The translations under genes and the position numbers were made by a program. A stretch of 64,000 nucleotides of DNA. Origin: Abyssalbus ytuae (lineage in GTDB: Bacteria; Bacteroidota; Bacteroidia; Flavobacteriales; Flavobacteriaceae). Where the stretch lies: NCBI RefSeq assembly GCF_022807975.1, contig NZ_CP094358.1, positions 2,046,001 through 2,110,000 of the forward strand, read 5' to 3'. This document shows, piece after piece, positions 1 through 7,418 of the stretch; position 1 is the first letter of the stretch; the number at the start of each line of letters is the position of its first letter. The notes below the pieces were generated by a model. It was not told the DNA's origin. It searched no databases and saw only the letters and a list, made by a program, of their open reading frames with translations.

Positions 1-743
1 CAGGTATTGAGGGAGCTCCTTTTACGGCTACTTTATCAGCTCATAGCCCTCTGAGGGGTGATAAAGTGAGCCTTGGCTTGACCCTTATAAGGGATGAAGT
101 TGCCGTAACCAGTCAAACCGGGATTTATGGTGCATATTCTTATAAACTGCCTATTGGTGACGGATATCTGTCTATGGGTTTACAGGCCGGGTTTACAAAC
201 TTTCAGGCTAACTATCAGGATGTGTATACTGTAAATCCTGATGTGGTTTTTCAGGAACAGGTTACTAAATTTATTCCCAATGTAGGAGCAGGTCTGTTTT
301 ACTACAATTCTGTTTTTTATGTAGGACTATCATCTCCTTTTCTTATACAGAACAATGTGAAAAACGGCGATATCAATATTTATTCCCAAAAAAACCACTA
401 TTTCTTAAGTTCAGGGATGGTCTTCAACCTTTTGCCTGACATACAGGCAAAACCTAATATTTTAGTAAAACTGGTAGAAGGCTCGCCACTATCTGTTGAT
501 TATAATGTAAATTTTCTTTTTGAAGAACTTTTCTGGGTAGGAATATCATACAGGCCTCCGGAATCCGTCAGCTTTCTGGCAGAAGTTAAAATTTTTGACA
601 GGTTAAGACTTGGATATGCTTACGATTATATTATTGATGAAACCCTTAATAACGTTGCCGGTTCTTCGCATGAAATAATGCTTAATTATCGTATAAATCT
701 AAATAAAAACAGGGTTGTAACCCCACGGTGCAGATGTTTCTGA
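1..743 (+). CDS. PorP/SprF family type IX secretion membrane protein, 5' partial
   Basis: The reading frame is already open at base 3 and reads GIEGAPFTATLSAHSPL, a typical early segment of PorP/SprF proteins, so the true start lies left of the window; the GTG at 66 is internal. The visible part has the alternating hydrophobic strands of an outer-membrane beta barrel (YISYRPP-like strands, Gly/aromatic rich). Family members sit in the outer membrane and work with the type IX secretion and gliding machinery, often anchoring a partner protein. The OmpA/PD40 gene begins three bases after its stop, a pairing common in Bacteroidota. Family assignment is confident; whether this paralogue serves secretion itself or a particular adhesin cannot be told. 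Confidence 0.85.
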   Translation, partial: GIEGAPFTATLSAHSPLRGDKVSLGLTLIRDEVAVTSQTGIYGAYSYKLPIGDGYLSMGLQAGFTNFQANYQDVYTVNPDVVFQEQVTKFIPNVGAGLFYYNSVFYVGLSSPFLIQNNVKNGDINIYSQKNHYFLSSGMVFNLLPDIQAKPNILVKLVEGSPLSVDYNVNFLFEELFWVGISYRPPESVSFLAEVKIFDRLRLGYAYDYIIDETLNNVAGSSHEIMLNYRINLNKNRVVTPRCRCF

Positions 744-745
744 TT

Positions 746-2707
746 ATGAAATTATTAAAAAAAATGCAATTGGCTGTTTTATTAATATGCTGTGGCAGTA
801 TTTTATTTGCCCAGGAAACAGCCTACATAGATGGTACATTTTCCAGTGAACAAAAAGGAGATCGGTATTATGATTTGTCTTACTATCTCAAAGCAAAAGA
901 TTTTTATATCAAAGCTTTAAATAAAAATACAGATAATAAGTCTTTGCACCTCAAACTTGCCCGTTGTTATATAGGGTTAGGAGATATTCAAAATGCAAAA
1001 TCACATTACACAAAATCTATAGATGCCCATGACGCAACTCCTTTGGATTTTTTAAATTATGCTGAGAGTTTAATGACATGTAAGGAGTATGAAGAGGCTT
1101 TAAAATGGTTTAAAGTGTACCAATTGAATCATCCGGCTGATATCAGGGTAAAAAACCGGATAGAAGGTATACAGCAGCGTGAAAAGTTTTACAGAAATAA
1201 AGAGATGCATAAAGTAAATCCGGCAGGATTTAATTCGGATAAAACCGATTTTCCAATCCGGTTTTACGATAACAAGATAGTATTTGCTTCCAACAGGGGC
1301 AAGCCAAAAGCTTTACAATTAACAGACGGAAGGGATGAAACTGCTTTTCTGGACCTGTATATAATGAATGAGGGAAATCCTGTAAAATTTGAACCTTTCA
1401 ATACTTCCCTGCACGACGGCCCTTTAACTTTTTTCGACTCAGGTAATAAAGCAGTGGTTACTACCAGTCATAAGGGCTGGGGAAACATATTAAAAAACAC
1501 AGAAAAAGTTAACCTGAAAATGGTTACTTATACCAAAACAGCAAATAAGTGGCAATATGAAAAGGAGTTTACTTATAACAATCCGTCTTATTCTGTGGGA
1601 TATCCTTTTTATGATAAGATAAATCATGTTTTATATTTTTCAAGTGACATGCCCGGGGGCAGAGGTGGTGCCGACCTTTATACTTCCACGTTTGAAAACG
1701 GGGAGTGGTCGGTGCCAAAAAACCTTGAAATTGTTAATACCGAAGGAGACGAACTTTTTCCTTTTGTTTCCAAAACCGGGGTGCTTTATTTTACGAGTAA
1801 CGGATGGCAGGGACTGGGAGGGTTTGATATTTACAAAACCAACTTGCGTCAAAAAGAAATAAAAATCCTAAACTTAGGATTTCCTGTGAATACAGAAACC
1901 GATGATTTTGCCCTGGTGCTGGATGAAAGTGATGAAAAAGGTTATATAAGTAGTAACAGGAAGGGCGGAACAGGAGGAGATGATATTTATTTACTCAATA
2001 TTAATTATCATCCGGTCGAATTTTGGTTATCTGATAAAACAACAGGCGAATTACTGGAAGGAAAATTTACTATTACTGACAATATAACAGCAAAAGAACC
2101 AGAGATTATAACAGAAGATAAAAAAGTGGTTTTGAATGCTGTTAATGAAAGAGCATATACGGTAAAAGCTGAAAAAGAAGGATATGTTTCGAACGAAATA
2201 GTTTACCATGCAACAAATAATAAAGATACCGTTACCATTCCACTCACTAAAGATGAAAAGCTAGCAACCATAGTAGTTAATAACTTAAATGGAAGCGTTG
2301 TTTACCAGGTAAATGAAGAAGTATTTCGCAAAGTTGACCCACTTTCAACATCAAATTCACAACCACTTTTTGAAATAAACAATCTCTATTTCAATTTTGA
2401 CAGCAATGTTATTGAATCCTATGAAGAACTACAAAAGATAGCAACTCTCCTTTCACAGTTTAAGCATATAAAAATAGAAGTTATTACCTATTGTGACGAG
2501 TTTGGGTCGTTTGCTTATAATGATTACCTGGCAGAAAAAAGAGCCCGAAAAATAGTTGATTATTTGCTAAAAAAAGAGATTTCCCCTAACAGGATTAAAG
2601 TAACGGCATTGGGAAAAAGACAACTATTCAACCTGTGTAAACCATCACCTTGTGGTAAAAAAGAACACCGGGAAAACAGGAGGGCCGAATTTATTTTATA
2701 TGAATAA
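746..2707 (+). CDS. OmpA family protein with TPR and PD40 repeats
   Basis: An envelope protein of about 653 residues. I place the start at the ATG at 746 because it opens a clean signal peptide (MKLLKKMQLAVLLICCG... LFAQ); the upstream GTG at 728 would add six residues and overlap the previous gene. Order of parts: signal peptide, TPR-like helices (roughly 30-130), a PD40/WD40-like beta-propeller (roughly 170-420, repeats such as YFSSDMPGGRGGADLY and GYISSNRKGGTGGDDIY), a carboxypeptidase-regulatory-like beta domain (430-500), then a C-terminal OmpA peptidoglycan-binding domain (LYFNFDSN, AEKRARKIVDYL, ENRRAEF). It follows a PorP/SprF gene, the usual arrangement for a barrel and its periplasmic partner. 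The exact role is not known. Confidence 0.85.
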   Translation: MKLLKKMQLAVLLICCGSILFAQETAYIDGTFSSEQKGDRYYDLSYYLKAKDFYIKALNKNTDNKSLHLKLARCYIGLGDIQNAKSHYTKSIDAHDATPLDFLNYAESLMTCKEYEEALKWFKVYQLNHPADIRVKNRIEGIQQREKFYRNKEMHKVNPAGFNSDKTDFPIRFYDNKIVFASNRGKPKALQLTDGRDETAFLDLYIMNEGNPVKFEPFNTSLHDGPLTFFDSGNKAVVTTSHKGWGNILKNTEKVNLKMVTYTKTANKWQYEKEFTYNNPSYSVGYPFYDKINHVLYFSSDMPGGRGGADLYTSTFENGEWSVPKNLEIVNTEGDELFPFVSKTGVLYFTSNGWQGLGGFDIYKTNLRQKEIKILNLGFPVNTETDDFALVLDESDEKGYISSNRKGGTGGDDIYLLNINYHPVEFWLSDKTTGELLEGKFTITDNITAKEPEIITEDKKVVLNAVNERAYTVKAEKEGYVSNEIVYHATNNKDTVTIPLTKDEKLATIVVNNLNGSVVYQVNEEVFRKVDPLSTSNSQPLFEINNLYFNFDSNVIESYEELQKIATLLSQFKHIKIEVITYCDEFGSFAYNDYLAEKRARKIVDYLLKKEISPNRIKVTALGKRQLFNLCKPSPCGKKEHRENRRAEFILYE

Positions 2708-2827
2708 GTATGTTTGCATAAACTGAGAAAATCTATATTATTGTATATTAGAATAAGGAAGAACTTAAAATAAATCGTTGTGTTTTATAAGTAAAAAATT
2801 TAGAAAGGGCTCACTAGTGTACTATGC

Positions 2828-3490
2828 ATGACAAAGAAAAACAGTGACATAAAAAATATTAAAGTAATTATAGCAGATGATCATCCTATGATGCTTCAAG
2901 GGCTTAAAGCCACTCTGGAACAGGGTGGAATTAACGTGTTGGGAATGGCCAGGGAAGGAACAGAAGCATTAAAGCTGATTTTAGAGTCTCAACCCGATCT
3001 TGCAATTTTAGATATTGACATGCCCTATTTATCCGGGTTTGACATTGCACAGGAATGTTTAAAAAGAAATATACAAACAAAATTTATCATTCTCTCTTTT
3101 CATAAAGAAGCAGAGTTTATTGCCCAGGCAAAGAAAATTAATATTTCAGGATATTTACTGAAGGAAGATACCAGTATGGTTATTTTTGATTGTATCCGCG
3201 AGGTAATAGCAGGTAAAATGTATTTCAGCCAATCTATTTTAAACAATGATTTGAGTTTTGTCAATAAAAAGTTAGAAAGATTAGCTTCCTTATCTCCCTC
3301 CGAAAAAAAAATACTTAAACTTATAGCAGAACAACATACTTCCCAGCAAATAGCCCAAAAATTGCACATTTCTACACGAACGGTTGAAAAACACCGAAGT
3401 AATATAATTTCAAAACTAGATATTTCCGGGTATAGTAACAGTCTTTCAATATGGGCTATAGATCAAAAAGCCCTTCTCATGAATTTATAA
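2828..3490 (+). CDS. NarL/LuxR-type response regulator
   Basis: 220 residues, the normal size for this family. The N-terminal receiver domain has the acidic pair in VIIADDHP and the likely phospho-acceptor Asp62 in LDIDMPYLSG; the switch Lys is in GYLLKED. The C-terminal LuxR/GerE helix-turn-helix is read in LSPSEKKILKLIAEQHTSQQIAQKLHISTRTVEKHRSNI. It should be a cytoplasmic DNA-binding regulator driven by a histidine kinase. No kinase gene is adjacent, so its partner is unknown. It stands alone, with about 120 bp upstream and 220 bp downstream before the next gene. Confidence 0.9.
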   Translation: MTKKNSDIKNIKVIIADDHPMMLQGLKATLEQGGINVLGMAREGTEALKLILESQPDLAILDIDMPYLSGFDIAQECLKRNIQTKFIILSFHKEAEFIAQAKKINISGYLLKEDTSMVIFDCIREVIAGKMYFSQSILNNDLSFVNKKLERLASLSPSEKKILKLIAEQHTSQQIAQKLHISTRTVEKHRSNIISKLDISGYSNSLSIWAIDQKALLMNL

Positions 3491-3581
3491 ATACCCTTTT
3501 AACAGAATATTATTCATTAGGTAAAATTGTTGCTGAAACAACCGATATATACTGTTGCATAAAATTTCTTTAAAAAGATTT

Positions 3582-3629
3582 ATTATGAGAATATTCTCTT
3601 TATATTTGTATGGAGAATATTCTCATAAT
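3582..3629. promoter_or_regulatory. Putative double operator: two identical 12-bp palindromes
   Basis: Bases 3582-3598 and 3613-3629 are a perfect 17-bp inverted repeat. Each arm contains the same self-complementary 12-mer GAGAATATTCTC (3587-3598 and 3613-3624), so two dimer-binding sites lie 26 bp apart centre to centre. The 14-bp spacer holds a TATATTTG box. A factor bound to both sites would cover the promoter of the seven-gene operon that starts at 3711. The DUF134 protein, first gene of that operon, is the obvious candidate ligand by position; this is inference. Confidence 0.6.
3601..3608 (+). promoter_or_regulatory. Bacteroidota -7 promoter box (TATATTTG)
   Basis: TATATTTG fits the TAnnTTTG consensus of primary-sigma promoters in Bacteroidota. 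It lies exactly between the two palindromes and 102 bp upstream of the DUF134 start. No clear TTG -33 element is visible about 20 bp upstream (the region reads AAGATTTATTATG), so the promoter is either activator-dependent or weak. Confidence 0.5.
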
Positions 3630-3662
3630 TGTTTTTAGCAGGGTAAAAACCACTACAGGTAG

Positions 3663-3684
3663 TTATGAGAAGGCATTCTGAAAT
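3663..3684. promoter_or_regulatory. Possible third, degenerate operator copy
   Basis: TTATGAGAAggcATTCTgaaA resembles the outer sequence of the two perfect operators (TTATGAGAA...TTCTCATAA) with a 3-bp centre change and a damaged right half. It lies 27 bp before the DUF134 start codon. It could be a secondary site that adds repression, or chance in AT-rich DNA. Confidence 0.3.
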
Positions 3685-3710
3685 TAAGTATGATAAACTG
3701 ATGTATTAAA

Positions 3711-4124
3711 ATGCCAAGGAAAAGAAGATTAAGAAAAATTGTAGCGCCTCCCGGGTTTAAGGGGTATAAGCCTTATGGTTTAAACAGGAAATCCCAGGGA
3801 GTTATTGAATTGTTGTATGAAGAATATGAAGCGATAAAGCTGGCAGATTATGATTTGATGAATCACCAGCAAGCAAGTGAGCTTATGGGAATATCAAGGC
3901 CAACTTTTGCCAGAATTTACGAAAGTGCACGACGAAAAATAGCCGGGGCCCTGGTAGAAGTTAAAGAAATAAAAACTGTTTTCGGAAATGTAATACTGGA
4001 TAGTACCTGGAATATATGTAACGATTGTCAGGCAAAGTTTACCCTGCCAATAAGTTTTACAATTTATAGTTGTCCTATGTGTTCCTCACAAAACATTCAA
4101 TCCGTTAAAAATTCAGATTCTTAA
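3711..4124 (+). CDS. DUF134 family putative DNA-binding regulator
   Basis: 137 residues with the DUF134 signature: a basic start (MPRKRRLRKI), the P-x-x-x-G-FKP/YKPYG stretch, LLYEEYEAIKLADYDLMNHQQASELMGISRPTFARIY and ESARRKIAGALVEVK. The middle part is a sigma-region-4-like helix-turn-helix, which suggests DNA binding. The tail carries two CxxC pairs (CNDCQAKF and CPMC) spaced like a zinc ribbon or a cluster-sensing site. It is the first gene of a seven-gene operon and sits directly behind the palindromic promoter, so autoregulation is plausible. The DUF134 + NifX-like pair is known from anaerobes and archaea; seeing it in a flavobacterium-type genome is less usual. The function of the family is unproven. 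Confidence 0.8.
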   Translation: MPRKRRLRKIVAPPGFKGYKPYGLNRKSQGVIELLYEEYEAIKLADYDLMNHQQASELMGISRPTFARIYESARRKIAGALVEVKEIKTVFGNVILDSTWNICNDCQAKFTLPISFTIYSCPMCSSQNIQSVKNSDS

Positions 4125-4127
4125 TTT

Positions 4128-4445
4128 ATGAAAACAGTCATAACATCTTCCGGGTATTCGGTAAAATCTCAGTTTGACCTGCGTTTCGGAAGAGCCGCCT
4201 GGTATTGTATATATGATGATAAAGCAGATTCGGTAACCTTTTACGAAAATAATTTCATTGATAATAAAAGTGATGCCGGAACAAAAGCCGCAAATAAAAT
4301 GGTGGAGTGGAATATACAAAGGATCATATCGGGAGATTTTGGAATAAAGGCTAAAACCATACTAGATAAACACCAGATACAGCTGGTTATTCTTGAAAAT
4401 AAAAATTATACCGTAGATGACTTACTAAACAAGCTAAAGCATTAA
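4128..4445 (+). CDS. NifX/NifB-C-terminal-like cluster-binding protein
   Basis: 105 residues of the dinitrogenase iron-molybdenum cofactor biosynthesis fold (MKTVITSSG at the start, FDLRFGRAAWYCIYDD, NKMVEWNIQRIISGDFGIKAKTIL, LLNKLKH at the end). Relatives bind iron-molybdenum or iron-sulfur clusters in transit. No nitrogenase gene is present in the window, so cofactor maturation for nitrogenase is unlikely; small stand-alone members such as this are found widely outside nitrogen fixers. It starts three bases after the DUF134 stop, so the two are probably translated together. A role as metal or cluster carrier, or as co-sensor for the DUF134 regulator, is inference. Confidence 0.8.
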   Translation: MKTVITSSGYSVKSQFDLRFGRAAWYCIYDDKADSVTFYENNFIDNKSDAGTKAANKMVEWNIQRIISGDFGIKAKTILDKHQIQLVILENKNYTVDDLLNKLKH

Positions 4446-4456
4446 AAACAAATAAA

Positions 4457-5053
4457 ATGTATACAAGTAAGATAGAATTAATTCAGGGTGAAAAGGTAAA
4501 GTTACCTACAAAATACGGAGATTTTGAGCTTATACCTTTTCAGGAAGAGGGAACTGACCTTGAACATGTTATTTTAATGAAAGGAGTTTTACATTCCGGA
4601 GGAGTCTGGTTAACCAGAATACATTCTTCGTGTGTGACCAGTGACATTTTCGGTTCTTACCGGTGTGATTGCGGAGAACAATTAATTAAATCCATGGAGC
4701 TTATAGAAGAAAAAGGAAAGGGTATAATTGTTTATTTACAGCAGGAAGGAAGAGGAATAGGGCTTATGAATAAAATAAGCGCTTATAAACTTCAGGAAAA
4801 GGGATTAGACACCGTAGAGGCAAATTTACATTTGGGCTTTGCCCCCGATGAGAGAGATTATACCGTGGCCGCCGAAATATTGAAAAGTTTGAATATTTCC
4901 ATGATCCAATTGTTAACCAACAACCCCGAAAAGATTATAAGCATGGAGGAAAACGGAATTACCGTTGTAGAAAGAGTACCGCTTTATATAAAACATAATG
5001 AGCATAATCATAAATACCTTACTACCAAACTTTCTAAAATGGGTCATTTATAA
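4457..5053 (+). CDS. ribA: GTP cyclohydrolase II, stand-alone
   Basis: 198 residues, the length of free-standing E. coli-type RibA. It has the zinc ligands in CVTSDIFGSYRCDCG (Cys-x10-Cys-x-Cys), the catalytic/GTP motif QQEGRGIGLMNKI, the DTVEANLHLGFAPDERDY segment and the TNNPEKI motif. It converts GTP to the 2,5-diamino pyrimidinone, formate and pyrophosphate, the first step of riboflavin synthesis. Many Bacteroidota carry a RibBA fusion for this job; the single-domain enzyme inside a redox-type operon suggests a second copy tied to flavin demand (the operon ends with an FAD enzyme). That link is inference. Confidence 0.92.
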   Translation: MYTSKIELIQGEKVKLPTKYGDFELIPFQEEGTDLEHVILMKGVLHSGGVWLTRIHSSCVTSDIFGSYRCDCGEQLIKSMELIEEKGKGIIVYLQQEGRGIGLMNKISAYKLQEKGLDTVEANLHLGFAPDERDYTVAAEILKSLNISMIQLLTNNPEKIISMEENGITVVERVPLYIKHNEHNHKYLTTKLSKMGHL

Positions 5054-5065
5054 ATTATATACGGA

Positions 5066-6220
5066 ATGAGTAAAAAGGTTAAAAATCTGCTCATATTTTT
5101 CAGGATAATTTTAGGTTTAATCTTTATTTTTTCAGGACTGGTAAAAGGCAATGACCCGCTGGGAACTTCTTATAAATTAACCGATTATTTCAGTGCCTTT
5201 CATTTAGAATTTCTTTCTCCTCTTTCCTTATTCTTTTCCTTTCTGTTAAATATGTCCGAGTTTGTTTTAGGAGTATGCCTGCTGTTTGGAGTATTTATAA
5301 ATATTTTTAGCTGGATGGCATTAATATACATGTCTTTTTTTACCCTTCTAACATTTATTCTGGCAATTTACAATCCGGTTACCGACTGTGGCTGCTTTGG
5401 CGATGCCATTAAATTAACCAACTGGCAAACCTTTTATAAAAATGTGTTTATCATCCTCTTGTTAGTACCGGTTTTTCTTAAAAGAAAATCATTTCAAACC
5501 CCTATTTCATATAAACGGGATGGAGGTATAATAATCATTTCTTCAATAGTCTTTCTTTTTATTTCTGCTTATGCATATAACCATTTACCATTTATTGATT
5601 TCAGGCCCTATAAAGAAGGAGCCGATATTGTTAAGGAGATGCAAATTCCCGAAGGGGCTCCGCTCGATTCATTCAGTAATGTGCTGGTGTACAGAAAAGG
5701 GAAAGTATTAAAAGAGTTTGCTGTTGATAACCTTCCCTATAAGGATACCGCCTGGAAGTGGGTTGAAACAAAATCAAAACTGATAAGAAAAGGATATAGC
5801 TCCCCCATACATGATTTTTCCTTTACAAACAACGGAAGAATTGAAGTTACCGATTCTATCTTACAAGATACTTCCTATGTGTTTTTAGCAGTTTCACACA
5901 GTTTGGAAAAAGCTTCGGAAAAAGGGTTGGAGAAGTTAACAGAAGTGTACAATTATTGTCAAAAAAAAGGTTACCGGTTTTATTTAGCTACCGCCTCCGG
6001 CAATAAAGAAACAGAACATTATACCTCCTTATTACATCTTCCCTATTCCTTTTATGTGGCTGATGAAATTATGCTTAAAACTGTAGTAAGGGCAAACCCC
6101 GGTTTGGTATTGATAAAAAAAGGGACAATTATAAAAAAATGGCATTACAATGATTTTCCGGGTAATGACGATTTAGAAAATATACATGCCGTGAATAATA
6201 AAAAAAATGATAACAGATGA
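5066..6220 (+). CDS. DoxX-like membrane protein (BT_3928 type)
   Basis: 384 residues. The N-terminal half has four predicted membrane helices (about 10-30, 50-80, 84-100, 120-140) of the DoxX/MauE type, with the family's GLIFIFSGLVKGNDPLGTSYKL motif and a DCGCFGDA Cys motif just before the fourth helix. A further helix near 155 is followed by a soluble domain of about 200 residues that resembles a thioredoxin-fold without a CxxC. MauE-like proteins pass electrons for disulfide chemistry across the membrane. The gene overlaps the next by 14 bp. The role in this operon (thiol redox relay) is inferred. Confidence 0.75.
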   Translation: MSKKVKNLLIFFRIILGLIFIFSGLVKGNDPLGTSYKLTDYFSAFHLEFLSPLSLFFSFLLNMSEFVLGVCLLFGVFINIFSWMALIYMSFFTLLTFILAIYNPVTDCGCFGDAIKLTNWQTFYKNVFIILLLVPVFLKRKSFQTPISYKRDGGIIIISSIVFLFISAYAYNHLPFIDFRPYKEGADIVKEMQIPEGAPLDSFSNVLVYRKGKVLKEFAVDNLPYKDTAWKWVETKSKLIRKGYSSPIHDFSFTNNGRIEVTDSILQDTSYVFLAVSHSLEKASEKGLEKLTEVYNYCQKKGYRFYLATASGNKETEHYTSLLHLPYSFYVADEIMLKTVVRANPGLVLIKKGTIIKKWHYNDFPGNDDLENIHAVNNKKNDNR

Positions 6221-6626
6221 AATACAAATAAGGCCCCGCTACGGAGAAGTAGATCAAATGGGATACGTATATCATGCCAACTACATAAGTTATTGCCATT
6301 TGGGGCGGACCGAACTTTTAAGAAAATACGGTATTCATGACAAGGTACTGGAAGATAATAATTTAATACTGCCGGTAATATCATTTGAAATAAAATATAT
6401 AAAACCGGCATTTTACGACGACCTGCTTACCATAAAAACCATCATAAAAACAATACCCGAGGTAAGATTCAATTTTGAATTTGAAATAAACAACGAAAAC
6501 AACCAGCAAATAAGTAAGGCAAAATCTACCGTAGTATTTGTCAATTTAAAATCCCGTTTTCCCAAAGCCGCCCCGGAATTTATAAAAAAAGCTCTTAGAA
6601 ATCCTATAAAAACCCCCGGTATATGA
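6207..6626 (+). CDS. Acyl-CoA thioesterase, 4HBT fold
   Basis: 139 residues with the YbgC/FadM-type hot-dog signature RYGEVDQMGYVYHANYISYCHLGRTELLR; the Asp in VDQMG is at the usual catalytic position. These enzymes hydrolyse acyl-CoA thioesters in the cytoplasm. The start overlaps the previous gene by 14 bp and its end overlaps the next by 4 bp, so translation is probably coupled. The substrate is unknown. A CoA-disulfide-reductase-like enzyme in the same operon gives a shared CoA theme. Confidence 0.85.
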   Translation: MITDEIQIRPRYGEVDQMGYVYHANYISYCHLGRTELLRKYGIHDKVLEDNNLILPVISFEIKYIKPAFYDDLLTIKTIIKTIPEVRFNFEFEINNENNQQISKAKSTVVFVNLKSRFPKAAPEFIKKALRNPIKTPGI

Positions 6627-7405
6627 AATTAACAGTGCTAACCGACAATCATGCAGGCGGTAAGTTTTTAGCAGAACATGGTATCTCTTATTTAGTTGAA
6701 TACGATAACCATACCCTGTTATTTGATACAGGGCACAGTAATGCTTTTTTAAAAAATGCCGAATTGCTTCATATAAACCTTAATGATTTTGTTAATACAA
6801 TTGTTTTAAGCCACGGCCACTGGGACCATGGTGACGGGTTAAGGTTTATAAGCAACAAAACCCTGGTTACGCATCCGTTGTCATTTATAAAAAGGTTTAG
6901 AAAAAAAGACAACACCCCTATAGGGCTCACTTTAAACAAAGAGGAAATTGAACAAAGGTTTGATTTAAAAACATCGGTAAAGCCCTACCTGGTAAGCGAT
7001 AAGATAATATTCCTGGGAGAAATTCCCCGGGTAAATGATTTTGAATGTAAACATACCCCTTATGTAGATGAAGACGGAAACCCGGATTTTGTAACCGATG
7101 ATTCAGCCGTGGTTTTAATTGATAAAGATGAAATAGTAATAGTTACCGGTTGCTCACATTCGGGTATATGCAACATAATTGATTATGCAAAGAAAATTTT
7201 TAAACGAAAGAGAATAAAGGCGGTTATAGGAGGCTTTCATTTAAAAGATGACGGAATAAAAACACAACTAACCATACAGCACCTCCGTAAAAATGATATA
7301 CAAAACATTTATCCGGCCCATTGTACGGAGCTACCGGCTTTGGCCGCTTTTTATTCTGAATTTAAAATACAACAGGTTAAAACAGGAATGATTATAAATT
7401 TTTAA
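6623..7405 (+). CDS. MBL-fold hydrolase, COG1237 type
   Basis: 260 residues. The metal-binding motif is LSHGHWDHGDGL (HxHxDH), with VTGCSHSGICNII, GGFHL and PAHCTE supplying later ligands. This pattern marks the branch often annotated as 7,8-dihydropterin-6-methyl-4-(ribofuranosyl)-aminobenzene 5'-phosphate synthase after an archaeal member. Since this organism would not make methanopterin, the annotation name should not be taken as function. It shares 4 bp (ATGA) with the thioesterase gene. The Cys in the TGCSHSG motif is a family feature. Confidence 0.8.
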   Translation: MKLTVLTDNHAGGKFLAEHGISYLVEYDNHTLLFDTGHSNAFLKNAELLHINLNDFVNTIVLSHGHWDHGDGLRFISNKTLVTHPLSFIKRFRKKDNTPIGLTLNKEEIEQRFDLKTSVKPYLVSDKIIFLGEIPRVNDFECKHTPYVDEDGNPDFVTDDSAVVLIDKDEIVIVTGCSHSGICNIIDYAKKIFKRKRIKAVIGGFHLKDDGIKTQLTIQHLRKNDIQNIYPAHCTELPALAAFYSEFKIQQVKTGMIINF

Positions 7406-7418
7406 ATATAAAATAAAA

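Noticed and set aside
4128..4445. Evidence for nitrogen fixation from the NifX-like gene
   Set aside because: No nitrogenase or other nif gene is in the window; stand-alone NifX-like proteins are common in non-fixers.
6623..7405. Methanopterin-type synthase activity for the COG1237 hydrolase
   Set aside because: The name comes from an archaeal relative; this organism is not expected to make methanopterin.
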